64,000 bases of DNA from Cytospora piceicola (taxonomy: Eukaryota; Ascomycota; Sordariomycetes; Diaporthales; Cytosporaceae). The notes below the pieces were generated by a model. That model did not search any database and was not told where the DNA came from. It saw nothing but the letters and a program-made list of their open reading frames with translations. The number at the start of each line of letters is the position of its first letter. Positions within the stretch are counted from its first letter, which is position 1. Location of the stretch: positions 248,001 to 312,000 of the forward strand of contig JALQBC010000025.1 in the NCBI GenBank assembly GCA_023375675.1, written 5' to 3'. The position numbers were made by a program, and so were the translations under genes. Of the stretch, positions 46,391 to 57,015 are shown piece after piece.

Positions 46391-48151
46391 ATGAAAATGG
46401 CACCAAGTGAGAAGCTACCACTGATGCAAGACGGCATGCCTGCAGGCACAGGCTACCCAACGCCACCACCCGTCAGGACATCGCGGTCGAAATGGATGGC
46501 CATACCTGCAGTTGCTTTCTTTGCATTATGCTTGACGAACACAATCCCTATCTCGCGCCACCATCACCACTCTGGACACAATAACTTCGCTTCTCAATGC
46601 CGTCAGGTCGACCCCCTCTTCCCGAGCCAGTCGTCACTGGGCTCCATGGACGAGTACCTCGCCTCGGCCGCGTTTCTCAATGCCAGCGTCGGCCGCATGG
46701 CCGGCGCTATCCAGGTCGCGACCCAATCTTATGACAATATGGGACCCATCGACGAAGACGAGCGGTGGGACGTCATGTATCCTTTCGCCGAGTACCTGGA
46801 GAAGACCTTCCCACTTGTGCACAGCACCCTGGCGCTGGAGAAGGTCAACACCCATGGCTTGTTGTTCACCTGGCAGGGTGCAAACGCTAGTTTGAAGCCG
46901 ACTGTTCTCATGGGCCATCAGGACGTCGTCCCTGTGGAGAAATCTACGATTGGCCAGTGGACACACCCTCCCTTTGACGGGTACTTTGACGGCAAGTTCG
47001 TGTGGGGACGTGGTGCTGCGGATGATAAGAGCAGCCTCATTGGGATCATGGGGGCCGTTGAGGCCCTCATAGAAGCCGGCTTTGAACCTCAAAGGACGCT
47101 TGTCCTGTCTTTTGGCTTCGACGAGGAGATCTCAGGCCATGCTGGAGCCGGCCACCTCGCAGAAATCCTGCTGGACCGGTACGGTAAGGATGGCGCCGCA
47201 GTCATCGTCGACGAGGGCTCAGCAATCCAGGAGCAATGGGGCACCATATTCGCACTCCCTGGCGTCGCCGAGAAGGGCTATATCGACGTCGAAATTGTCG
47301 TGCGAATGCCCGGGGGTCACTCCTCCGTACCGCCTAAGCACAACGGCATCGGTGTTATGGCTGAGCTTATCCGACACATTGAGGCCAACCTGTATGAGCC
47401 GCACTTCCACGATGAGAACCCATTCTTGGCCGCCCTCCAGTGCGGTGCCCGGTTCGCGCCCGAGTTCCCGCACAAGTTGAAGAAGGAGCTGCGCAGACGC
47501 GACGGGAAAGGCTTCGAGACCTGCAAAAAGAAGGACAGGCTTGCTCTGGAAGCGGCAACGCTTGGTGATCCCATCAAGTACCTGTTCACCACCTCGGTTG
47601 CCGCGGACCTGATCAGTGGCGGCGCAAAAGTGAACGCCCTGCCCGAGCGCACGGTCCTGACCGTCAACCACCGCGTCAACGTCGGCGACCATCCCTCCGA
47701 CATACAGGAGCACATCACTGGCGTCGCGGCCATAGTCGCCGAGAAGTACGACCTGACCCTCCACGCCTTCACGGAAGAGGCCGAGACCCCGCTCTCCATC
47801 ACGCTGAAGGTTGCCGGGGGCGGCAGCAAGATGCTGGAGCCCGCGCCCGTGACCCCGACCGAGATCCTGGACGACGCCGCGACGGCGTACTCGATCCTGT
47901 CGGGGACCACGCGCGCCCTGTACGGCGAGGACACGATCGTGGCCCCGGCGCTGATGACGGGCAACACCGACACGAGGTACTACTGGGACCTGACGAAGCA
48001 CATCTTCCGGTTCAACCCGGGCTTCGACGTGGAGCAGAACTTCATGGAGGGCGTACATACTGTCAATGAGAAGATCAGTATCTTGGCTCACGTCAGGGGA
48101 GTCCAGTGGTATAGCTTGTTTGTGAGGAATATGGATGAGGCTGATTTGTGA
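46391..48151 (+). CDS. M20-family carboxypeptidase S-like vacuolar peptidase
   Basis: A single exon encodes 586 residues; a second Met two codons on is an alternative start. A short cytosolic N-terminus is followed by one membrane segment (WMAIPAVAFFALCLTNTIPI), the type II topology of yeast Cps1, which reaches the vacuole lumen. The M20 metal-binding and catalytic motifs are in order: VLMGHQDVVPV, FVWGRGAADDKSS, SFGFDEEISGHAGAGH, IVDEGSAI, and the lid-domain VRMPGGHSSVPPKHNGIGVM. The length and motifs match Gly-X carboxypeptidases, which release C-terminal residues from short peptides for nitrogen supply. It is divergent from the P450 gene. Confidence 0.88.
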   Translation: MKMAPSEKLPLMQDGMPAGTGYPTPPPVRTSRSKWMAIPAVAFFALCLTNTIPISRHHHHSGHNNFASQCRQVDPLFPSQSSLGSMDEYLASAAFLNASVGRMAGAIQVATQSYDNMGPIDEDERWDVMYPFAEYLEKTFPLVHSTLALEKVNTHGLLFTWQGANASLKPTVLMGHQDVVPVEKSTIGQWTHPPFDGYFDGKFVWGRGAADDKSSLIGIMGAVEALIEAGFEPQRTLVLSFGFDEEISGHAGAGHLAEILLDRYGKDGAAVIVDEGSAIQEQWGTIFALPGVAEKGYIDVEIVVRMPGGHSSVPPKHNGIGVMAELIRHIEANLYEPHFHDENPFLAALQCGARFAPEFPHKLKKELRRRDGKGFETCKKKDRLALEAATLGDPIKYLFTTSVAADLISGGAKVNALPERTVLTVNHRVNVGDHPSDIQEHITGVAAIVAEKYDLTLHAFTEEAETPLSITLKVAGGGSKMLEPAPVTPTEILDDAATAYSILSGTTRALYGEDTIVAPALMTGNTDTRYYWDLTKHIFRFNPGFDVEQNFMEGVHTVNEKISILAHVRGVQWYSLFVRNMDEADL

Positions 48152-49218
48152 GGGGGGTTCCTCTGGAGGGTCTTGGGACTGACCGACGCTCGATGTCCCG
48201 ACCTCATCTGTCGACTTGTTCTACCTCCAGCTTTGTACTTAGGTACGTAACAACTAAATAGGTACCAAAGCATCAAATGAGACTGAGTCGTCTTGAAATA
48301 ACGTGCCATCTTGGCCTGAGCTACTTCCTGGTGTTGCTAGGGACAGCCGTGAAGACATGAAGAGGGCTGCAGAAGACGAACACCGATCCTGGTCCGAGAG
48401 CGATATAGCTTCTGGTCAGCGTGTCCCAGAACATGTCACCAACCTCCAAAGAGAAAACGAATTTTTATTACACACGGTATGAACGTACTCTGCCAGGCAG
48501 CCATTTGGGTATGAGATGTACTTAAGTACTTAATCTATAGAAGGGGTCGCCTGGTCAAGCACCTGCGGTGAGGCTAGAAAAGTTAGCTAACTTGTCAAGC
48601 TCCTAAAGGTCCAAAGGTCTGATCGTATGCGTTAGTCTACATTTTGAGGACTTGATTGCCTCCACGGTGTGCCTCGAGCTTGACCACCCTAAAGGTTACT
48701 CAGTTTAGCACCTTTCAAATCGTCACCAAACTATTTTGGTTTCAATCCACCCTCCACCATCTACCCTCCACCATTCACCCTCCATCCCAGACAACTGAGA
48801 CGAACTCTTTCTTAATAGAACTTTCAACTCCAGTTTCTCCTTCGCCCCTTCATAAGTGCGGAGAAGCTCGACGTAAAAGCACCTCTAGCAACCTTCTGTC
48901 TTTCGTCTCAACAACCTGAAGAAACCGCCCGTTTCCGACACAACACAGGCAGTCCAAAATCTCGAGACCCGCTGGCACTTTCATCATAATCACGGACATC
49001 CCATCATTCCCAATCCATCTTCATCCGATACTCCAACTTACAGCTTAAATATTCATCGATTCAGTCTGCATGCGGAGGCGTGAACCGCGACAGTCACAGC
49101 GACTTAAGCATTACGCACCTTTGTTTCTGAGCCGAAAAACGCAAGTAAGTACCTAGGTATCTCTGATCTTCGCTTGGTAAGGTATTCAATATTCATGAAA
49201 CTAATAGATACCCACAGG
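48152..49218. other. Intergenic region with probable 5' UTR intron of the F-box-like gene
   Basis: A CCACCCTCCACCAT-type short repeat occurs at 48745-48785. A probable intron in the leader of the next gene runs from GTAAGT at 49145 to CCCACAG at 49217, ending one base before the ATG. No other coding region is seen. Confidence 0.45.
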
Positions 49219-50805
49219 ATGGCGACTCGAGTCAAGTCGGCTACCAAACCATGCTGCGACGCTTCTCGCTGCGTCGCAGCCATGAACAAGATGCAGCAAA
49301 CGAAGCCTACTGCTAGTGATCAGGACGGGAGCAGACATCTGCACAAACTCCCAAGCGAGCTTCTTATCAAGATCTGCGTTTATCTCTGTTGGCACTGCCA
49401 GTCAGCAAAGCCGACCACACAAGTATGGCAAGACTCGATTGATCAGATCCATTGCCTCATTCACTCGCCGACCGCGGCGCTTGCCTCGCTCTCCAGAACC
49501 TGCCACCGCCTCAATGCAATTGCAACTCCAATCCTGTATCATGGATTCTCAGCAGCCAAGGTCGCCGACATGTACAAATTTATACGCACGATCCGCCTTC
49601 GCCCTGAGCTCGCCCACTTGGTCAAGGCCGTCTTCCTCGAGCATGTCGACGTCAACGATGACTCTTATGACTCTGACCATTACTATGGGCTCATATGTGA
49701 AAGCTTGGGGTCACTTGGAATGGGCTATATGGACATTGTCCGTGCCTGGCGTATGGTCTTGAGCCGTGATAATAACGGGCAATATAAGATATTGGCCCAG
49801 ACCCTCATCGCCCACCTCAAGAACATCGACACACTGCACCTTGAGTTTTCTATGGGTCCTCTAGCCTTTTACGTCTTCAATTGCCTCGCTCTGATTGGAA
49901 AACGTCGACTACTCAAATACCAACACAAGCCTGCAGAGGGCCTATGGCCGCATCTACAAGCTTGTACTCTGTTGGTGGGCGGCGCTCCAGAGGAAATCGA
50001 CTTCTTCGAACGTGACGTCGCTAGCTACTACCCTTCCACTACCCTCGGAAGCTGCAAAGGGCTCTTGTCGCTTGCACCCCATATCTCCAGCCTCCACCTC
50101 CGATCATTCATCGGTACCAGCTACGACGCGACGTTCCTGAAGAACCTCACACAGCTTCACCTCCAGTGCGGAGACTTCAGGGGCGCCGAATCCCTTCACC
50201 AGGCACTTCGTTCTATCTGTAATCTGCAGGTGTTCTCATTCGAGTGGGCGTATAACGAGATGGCTGACGAGGGCGGCACTGGATTCGGCGGCATCACCTT
50301 GGCGGAGGTGGTTGAAACTCTGCGGACTCTCCACAAGGACACGCTCAAGCGTCTCCAGCTTGGATACCCGGCCGCACACTACAATATAGATGACTGGGCC
50401 ACATTGCCCTGGCTGAACGACTTCGCTGTCCTGGAGGAGCTGAAGATCCATGGGACAAGCATCCCCGAACTGCGAGACGGCGCCGAAGAGACCTTCCTCA
50501 TCAACCTCTTGCCGGTCTCCATTCGACGTCTCCATATCATGTACGCCGGGCAGTCACAAGTGGACCAACTCGTGGAACTCGCAAAAGATTCCCAACAGCC
50601 GTCTACGGCCCGAAAACTTCCTCACCTATGCGAGGTCACTGTCATGACCTACTGCCCCGCCGAGGGCTCGGAGGATAACTATGGGATTGACAGTATCCTT
50701 GACAGCCCCGGCTGGCAAGGGCTGCAATCCGATTTTGAGAAAATTGACATCGCCTTCTCGGCCAGAACATCAAGTCAGATTGAGTGGGACATCTGCGAGT
50801 TCTGA
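49219..50805 (+). CDS. F-box-like / leucine-rich-repeat-type protein
   Basis: A single coding exon gives 528 residues from the Met at 49219 (MATRVKSATKP). An earlier in-frame Met at 49195 falls inside the probable leader intron. Residues about 40-60 contain LHKLPSELLIKICVYL, a typical F-box start, followed by SLSRTCHRLNAIATPILYHGF, which fungal F-box proteins share. The rest has repeated Leu-rich segments (IDTLHLEFS, ISSLHLRSF, LTQLHLQCGDF, LKRLQLGYP, LEELKIHGTS) consistent with an irregular leucine-rich repeat. Such proteins usually recruit targets to SCF ubiquitin ligases via Skp1; target unknown. It converges on the GH76 gene. Confidence 0.75.
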   Translation: MATRVKSATKPCCDASRCVAAMNKMQQTKPTASDQDGSRHLHKLPSELLIKICVYLCWHCQSAKPTTQVWQDSIDQIHCLIHSPTAALASLSRTCHRLNAIATPILYHGFSAAKVADMYKFIRTIRLRPELAHLVKAVFLEHVDVNDDSYDSDHYYGLICESLGSLGMGYMDIVRAWRMVLSRDNNGQYKILAQTLIAHLKNIDTLHLEFSMGPLAFYVFNCLALIGKRRLLKYQHKPAEGLWPHLQACTLLVGGAPEEIDFFERDVASYYPSTTLGSCKGLLSLAPHISSLHLRSFIGTSYDATFLKNLTQLHLQCGDFRGAESLHQALRSICNLQVFSFEWAYNEMADEGGTGFGGITLAEVVETLRTLHKDTLKRLQLGYPAAHYNIDDWATLPWLNDFAVLEELKIHGTSIPELRDGAEETFLINLLPVSIRRLHIMYAGQSQVDQLVELAKDSQQPSTARKLPHLCEVTVMTYCPAEGSEDNYGIDSILDSPGWQGLQSDFEKIDIAFSARTSSQIEWDICEF

Positions 50806-51585
50806 GAGGCACTCCAGCAGTCTCCCCAGAAAAATGTCAGCGACAGCTGGTATGAACTCGCGTGCGCAGGGAGAGACATCGTTTTTCTGGCTACGAAGGG
50901 TCCCGGACGAGGGACCTTACCACCGGAGAACAGGAAAGACAATATGATTTTGCGGTTGGAAGAAAATGGAAGAATTGACCTTGGTAGTGGTCAGTTGAAT
51001 TTGTCGGTCTGTGTACGAAGTCAAAAAATGTTGTAGAGGACTCGTCAGCCGGGTTCAGGGCTCAGCAAGATACAGCAAGCCCCCAAAAGTTCGATGGTGT
51101 GGAAAGCGGTTTGAGTCACTGAGGAGAAAGACAGGGAGCATATGGAGAGCCAGTCGAGCTTGTGGAGGGCTACGCTATGGTCGTCGCGACACTTTGTGAG
51201 ATTACAGTCTCGTTAGAAGCTCAGCTTCATAGAACTGCCTTAGTATTGAATTTACGTTACTTCTCACGCTCTCGTTGGGAGAAGAAAGCAGCGGTGATCA
51301 TGTCGATATCAGTCACTTCACCGACAGTGTTGCAAGTATATTCGTGCCCTGAGAGTCCGCTTCGCAACCAAATGGAATTATGCAGTTCTAGTGGTATAGG
51401 AGCGCACCGTGTACCAATGCTCAATACAGCAAAATTTTGAAGTTACTCCAGACACCATGCCAGGACACCAACTGTCCAAGTAATACAACCCTCCTTCAAA
51501 GCAACCGCAAGTATGCAGGCCCGACACAAATCGAAAATGCAATGATGATAAACCGAGTCTCCTCCCAACGCATGCGGCCCCCCCC
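50806..51585. other. Intergenic region between convergent genes
   Basis: It contains the 3' ends of the F-box-like gene and the GH76 gene. No further gene or repeat is seen. Confidence 0.4.
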
Positions 51586-53266
51586 TCAGTCCTTCACCAT
51601 CCAGAAACAAGCGCCCAGCAGGCCTGCCGTGAACAGCGTCGTCAGGAACCCCGCACCGACCCTGTCGCTGATGGTGATGGCCTTCAGGGTACTCAGCGAC
51701 GAGTCGTCCTTGTCCTGGCCGGCCGACGCGTCGCCGACCGAGGTGCCGCCGGTGTCGGACGTGTAGGGCGCCGGGACGTTCCAGTTCTTGACCTGGGAGT
51801 AGATGACGGCCGAGAGGGCGGCCATCTGCTGGCCGACGCCGTTGCTCCCGTCCCACGTGTCGCCGTCGACCCAGTGCATGCCGCACGAGGTGCCGACGGG
51901 CCCCTTGTAGCCGTCGGCGAGGGTGGCGGTGCCGCTGCACTGCTTGGCGGCGCCGGCGGCCGAGCCGGCCATGAGGGGCTGGATGGTCGAGTAGGTCCAG
52001 TCGGCCATCTGGACGGTGCCGGCGAGCCAGCGGGAGAGGTAGGCCTTGAAGGACTTGGAGTCGGTGGTGCAGCTGGACTCGGGCTCGCAGGCGGGCTCGT
52101 ACATGACGTCGTTCTGGAAGAAGTAGTTGGCCGTGTGGTTGAGGATGCCGCTGACCCGCGTCTCCCACGTCGTCGAGGCGTTGGTGTAGTTGTACATGAC
52201 GGCGCTGCCGTGCAGCCAGATGCCGGCGTTGTACGTCCACTGGACCTGGTCGATGCCCGTGCAGTTGGCGTCGCTGCTGTAGCCCGCGCCGTCGAAGACG
52301 TCCCACGTGTCGCTGATAAAGCCCACGCCCTCCATCCAGTCGTAGATCTTGTTGGCCCAGTCCGCGTACGTCTGGTTGCCCGTGTAGCGCGCCAGCCGCG
52401 CGCCGATGTTGAAGAAGCAGCCGTTGGAGATGGAGTTCTTGTACGTGTAGCCGTTGTTGAAGGTGAAGACCTGCCACCGGAGGCCGCCCCCGCAGTTCAC
52501 CTCGTCCCACCGCGCCGCGTACTCGTTGAAGACGGCCTGCGCCAGGGCGAGCCACTGGACGCCGGCGGTGCCGGTGTCGTTGGGGTTGAGGAAGTTCATC
52601 TCGGCGGCGGTCATGGCCGATAGTGCCCAGAATCCTTGACTGTGGCCCGGTGGTTAGTAACCTTGGGATATGACAGGACATGGGGCCTGTTGGATGCAGG
52701 GTGGGTATGTATATACTCGTCGTTTCCTATGGATTTGGTCTGGTTGGCAGGCATGAAATCGTTGTCATCCCCGACTTGGTGTTGCAGCGCTTGGTATGTC
52801 TCGTTGACGTATGTCTCGTCGCCGGTGTATGCCCAGTAGTCTACCATGGTTCCGAACATGGCTCCAGCCTCCCACCCTGTGTTGCGTCCATTGTCAGTGT
52901 CCAGCCGATTGTTGGCGCTGTCGGGGAGGTTGATATACAGTAGTATGGATCTGGCAAGTTGCCTGCTACATCACCGGTCCTGTTTCCGGTGTAGTACTTC
53001 ATCAAGCCGTATGCTATCGTCGCTGCACCATCCTTGATCGAGGCTGCCCGCATTCGATTAGTTCACGATGTCCATGGTCCGCCCTTTACCCCGGGAGAAG
53101 AGGGGCTGAATGGTTTCCGAGGAGGATAGACACTATGAGAGACAATGACCTGGGGCAGTGCCATGTAAGTTGACGCACCGTCATCAGTCCAGTCAATATC
53201 GACAGCCAGTGCCAGTGGTGACATGGCTGCTGCCAGCCATATCGAGGTCACCGACGAGAGCTTCAT
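51586..53266 (-). CDS. GH76 mannan endo-1,6-alpha-mannosidase, DFG5/DCW1 type
   Basis: Four exons, 53266-53179, 53043-52939, 52876-52717 and 52639-51586, join in frame to 468 residues. The signal peptide is MKLSSVTSIWLAAAMSPLAL. Family marks are DGAATIAYGLMKYYTGN, GNLPDPYYWWEAGAMFGTMV, the catalytic Asp pair in GNDDQGFWALSAM, and CGGGLRWQVFTFNNGYTYKN. The C-terminus is hydrophobic (GFLTTLFTAGLLGACFWM), compatible with GPI attachment, as in yeast Dfg5 and Dcw1, which cross-link GPI-anchored mannoproteins into the cell wall. Intron 3 splits the codon of the second catalytic Asp (GA|T). Many N-glycosylation sites are present. The splice frame is unique at each junction. Confidence 0.9.
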
Positions 53267-54981
53267 TATCTTGATAAGTCACCCTCGACTCGCGTATCAC
53301 CGGTGGCTTTGGGTACCCGAAGTCTCAGATGCAAGTTAAACGGGGTGGAATATAAAGGAATATAGTATTCAAATAAGGGCGAGTAAGGAACGTCGTGAAT
53401 GTCTAAAGGCGCAGAAAGGGAAGGCAAGAGAGGGGGGCCGCCAGGAGGTTCAGCAGCGCGGGTAGAAATGCATGTTTTGACAGCAGTTCATGATCATGAC
53501 TTCTCGAAGTAGAAAGGAGCCCTCTGCCATTCCGACACAGGAAAGAAAGGGGTCTGGAGAGGCGCAAGCTGCCCCTGCGGGTCCAATTCCAACCCCGTCG
53601 CTGTAGACCGTGGTCGAGGGGAACCCCAGCCTGGACCATGAATTGGCCCATGATAGTGGGGACATAATGAGATCGGTTGCTTCCAAGACCTTCGTGTTAA
53701 TCTTCATGGGCTGCCGTTGGCGCCCGAGACGACCCCCTGTCCATTTGCAGACGCTATGACAAAAGGTATGAGCTGATACATTCACTGTTGATGGTTCAGT
53801 ATCGCCCTCCAGTCCAGTCATCAGCCGACCGGAACATGACATCTGGAGAAGTAGCAGACAAAGTAGCATTGCATTTTGATGAGAGATGAAAAGGCCGATT
53901 GGTCGGAAAGTCCCTGGAAATGCCAAGGCGTCGATCTAATTGGTATCCAATTTTACTTGTTCTCGAATCTCGACCCTGGAGGTGCCCCACCGGTTTGGTT
54001 GGCTCCTCTTTGACTTGACCATCTTGTGGTGGCGGCGGCCCCGTTCTTGAGTCGCTTCGACTCGTCAGTTTCGGCTGATAATTACGAAACAGCACGGCGC
54101 ATACGATTTCACGACGATTACTGTTTCGCCATACTGGTGCACCGCCGTCTCAAGTTCGCGGTGCCTGGAGATGTAAGTCTTGCCGGTTTGATTCACGATC
54201 GATTTCGGACGTCCGGGTCAGAGATTCGGCACCGTTGCCAATCACTGGGTCTCCAGATGCACCGTTGCCGATCTTGCGGAGAGAACCCAGTTGTTTTTTA
54301 AACTTAAGGCACAACCTTCCTGTCCCTGACACCAGGGATGCTGTGAATTTTCTCTTCCTGGTCGATAGTGGTGAGTGATCCACGTGCATATTTAGAACTC
54401 AAAACAACACACATTCAATGTTTGATCTGTGTGCTGGAACCAATACTCCTGGGCAGGGGACATTCCTGCGTTGTGCATCTCGTAGATTCAGGGCCGGGTT
54501 TTGGTCTGGTCATATTTAGACCTGAAGCGATTTCTGGAGACATAAGGTCGGCAATGAGTAAAGTAAGTATATCACTTGGTGATAAACAAAACGTTGTGAT
54601 GCTCATATTGCCTGCCGCTGAGAGACCGAAACATGTCTCCGTACCGTAACTATTATGCTGCAACAGACTTTCGCTATTCCTAAAATGGGGAGAGGGTAGT
54701 AGAATAAGCCAGTTATATAGTCTCCCCACAAAGAGCCCCATGTATAAGTAGATGGTCCGGCCAATAGGACTACGATTGTATCACTAGAAGCAATACTGTC
54801 GGTACATCAATAGTTACGGAATATCTTTATCTTCACAAACATAAACAACAAAAACAAGATTGTACATATGGTTGAATCAGATCACCACATATAGTAGTTG
54901 AGACTTGTCGACTGGCACACACAGATAAGCTAGCACGTATGGACAACAAGCAAAGAGAAAAACAATCAGCGACAAAAAGAC
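53267..54981. other. Intergenic region upstream of the GH76 gene
   Basis: No gene is supportable. A minus-strand frame at 53450-53869 begins with a signal-like segment (MLLCLLLLQMSCSG) and has several Cys, but it has no other support. The rest is unique sequence leading to the tRNA remnant. Confidence 0.4.
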
Positions 54982-55079
54982 TGCCTCCTGACGGAATCGA
55001 ACCGTCGATCTTCGCATGACTCGTATGAACTGATTAATTTAATAATTCAGTCCAACTACCTGTAAACAGCATAGAAGGC
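54982..55079 (-). pseudogene. Decayed tRNA-Thr (intact 3' half)
   Basis: The minus strand carries TGCGAAGATC, a perfect T arm (GACGG, TTCGATT, CCGTC) and the acceptor strand AGGAGGCA, followed by a T5 run that could terminate Pol III. This 3' half differs from that of the tRNA-Thr at 55323 at only three bases. At the expected 5' end (55079) GCCTTCT can pair with the acceptor strand, but between them no D arm or anticodon stem can be folded. It is most likely a tRNA-Thr gene whose 5' half has been lost or replaced. Confidence 0.5.
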
Positions 55080-55322
55080 AGAACACCTGCTTCGTGGCAA
55101 AGGTCTAATTCGCATGGCTGCCATGAGACGGTATGCAAGTATGCTACTGAGGACTCTAGAGGCTGGCTGGCTGGTGCCAAGACTGCCGAGACACGGAGCC
55201 TGAAATGGTGGAAACGTTGGCCAGCAGATTCCCAGTGCTCCTGCAAGCAAGTGGAGACGGGTTGGGGACTGCTGTCCCTACTCAACCTCGAGTCATAAAT
55301 TCTTGAATGTACAATTTTTCAA

Positions 55323-55427
55323 GCCTTCTTGGCCAAGCGGTAAGGCATCGCACTCGTACTCATTCAATTTTCGAATTGGAATATTACGATAATGCGGGGA
55401 TCGACGGTTCGATTCCGTCAGAAGGCA
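55323..55427 (+). tRNA. tRNA-Thr (anticodon CGT) with 33-nt intron
   Basis: The acceptor stem GCCTTCT pairs with AGAAGGC, with discriminator A. The D arm is GCC...GGC, the anticodon stem TCGCA pairs with TGCGG (one G-U), the loop is CTCGTAA once the intron is removed, and the T arm is GACGG-TTCGATT-CCGTC. The anticodon CGT (55355-55357) reads ACG Thr codons. The intron occupies 55359-55391, one base after the anticodon, the canonical nuclear position. A T-rich stretch downstream from about 55454 can terminate Pol III. Confidence 0.92.
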
Positions 55428-56264
55428 CATCCCCACGACCAGTCAACTGGTCTTTTCATTTTTTCCCCTCCTTTTATTTTTGTTCTTCTTTTTTTAAGCA
55501 TCATTTTGCGCATTCGCAGCACGCTGCTACCTGTTCTGATTGGTTCTTGGCTCGCTTACACAGACAGGCCTGGATCAACCACCATGCTGAACTTACCCAT
55601 TTTACAGCCAGAATCCATACCCAACAAATACATAGGTTTAGAAGATCTTCCCCTGATCAATTCAAAGTGGCTTACTGGTCGAGCTCTGCGGAGTGTATGG
55701 AGACACTGGCGCAACGGGGAGTAAGGAGGGTACAGTGTCAAGGCTACCTAGGTACCTAGGTATTTACTTTATATAGGAATCCTCGTTATCAATGCTTGAT
55801 CTGTGATCCCGTAAAGGCAAGCCATCAATTGTATACGCTGGTGGTTGTTTTGGTGGGGGGGTGGGGGCTTTGTTGACATAAATCGGGAGTTTACGTTCGT
55901 CCACAGCTCTTCATGTGCTGAGTTGGAAGCGGCATGTGTAAATCACCACCGCCGCCATCATGATCGTAGTCATGGTCGTCGATAGCATCACCAGCAGCAT
56001 AGCAGGTCCGCACAAAGACCCAGCGCCTCAACCTTGGAACATCAGTATATCCATCGCCGCCAATTTTGCCGATCGCAGTTGAGTGTAGCCGCCGTGACCG
56101 ATACCCCCGACCCCCGTGTTCCTGCTGTAGGGTGATTGATGCAGGTCAAGCTTCTGGGTAAATAGATATACGAGTCACAGACTCCCTTTACGATATAAAT
56201 GCCAGATCATTGCACCAATCATGGCCTTTCCATGCCTGTGTACAACCCGGAACGAACACCTACC
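55428..56264. other. Intergenic region downstream of the tRNA
   Basis: It contains a T-rich terminator region, a TACCTAGGTACCTAGG palindrome cluster at 55744-55763 and a G/T-rich patch at 55845-55870. No gene is supportable. Confidence 0.4.
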
Positions 56265-57015
56265 ATACCGCGCAACTGGCTATTTTGAAAACGCTCGGAG
56301 GCATGATAAACTGGCCAGAAACTATGGCTGATTGAACTTGAAACGGAAAGACCGTTTTGAATTACGTAGGACCGTTTCAAAATCCGTAGGGCCGTCTTCA
56401 AATCTGAATATATCTTAGGTCATCAAAACCATTTCAAGATCTAAACTGTTTCTAGGTACCTAAATCATTTCGTATTCAGATCGTTTCGTACCTAGATCAC
56501 TTCGTGCCTAGATCGTTTTCAGGTACTTAGAAGTAAAGATCTCGGCTAGGGATGAAGTTTCACCGTTCGAGAGTAACTTACTTAGTCTACCTACGTAGCT
56601 ACTTTAAGGTCTAAGGGTCTTAAAGGTCTTGTTCTTAAAGATCTGTCTTGAATGTCTTGATAGTCTTGATGGTCTTGATGATCTTAGATACCTAGTCTTG
56701 ATGATCTTAAAGGGAAGGTCTTAAAGGTTGTTGCCTTGAAGGTTGTTGCCTTAAGATTTTGAAGGGAAGGCATCTGGTGGGAAGGCACCGTAGTAACCTT
56801 CCCGATGTTGCTTGGAAGGCACCTGGTACCTAGGTACTTAAGGATCGAAAAACCATTTTAGAACGAAGGGACCATTTCAAAGTAAGTGACCATTTCAGAG
56901 CAAAGTAACTATTTCAGAATAGTGAATAATGCCTGACTGAACTTGAGGCCAAAACCGTTTTAGAGCACGTAAACGGTACCTCTGAGCGTTTTCAAAATAG
57001 CCAGTTGCGCGGTAT
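56265..57015. mobile_element. 751-bp non-autonomous DNA element with 37-bp terminal inverted repeats
   Basis: The left end (56265-56301, starting ATACCGCGCAACTGG) and the reverse complement of the right end (56979-57015) match at 36 of 37 bases. No open frame is inside, so it would depend on a transposase elsewhere. The interior has direct 18-20-bp repeats with core ACCRTTTCA on both sides and GGTCTT/GTCTTGA-rich low-complexity sequence in the middle. A block near 56324-56357 recurs directly at 56929-56960. Target-site duplication is unclear; a TA is adjacent to both ends. Flanks CCTACC and GGTAGG also form an inverted pair. Confidence 0.75.

Noticed and set aside
43357..48151. Secondary-metabolite cluster around the P450
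   Set aside because: No polyketide synthase, peptide synthetase, terpene cyclase or tailoring partner lies within the window.
53450..53869. Possible small secreted Cys-containing protein (minus strand)
   Set aside because: The signal-like start and scattered Cys are suggestive, but nothing else supports it and the frame lies in the GH76 upstream region.
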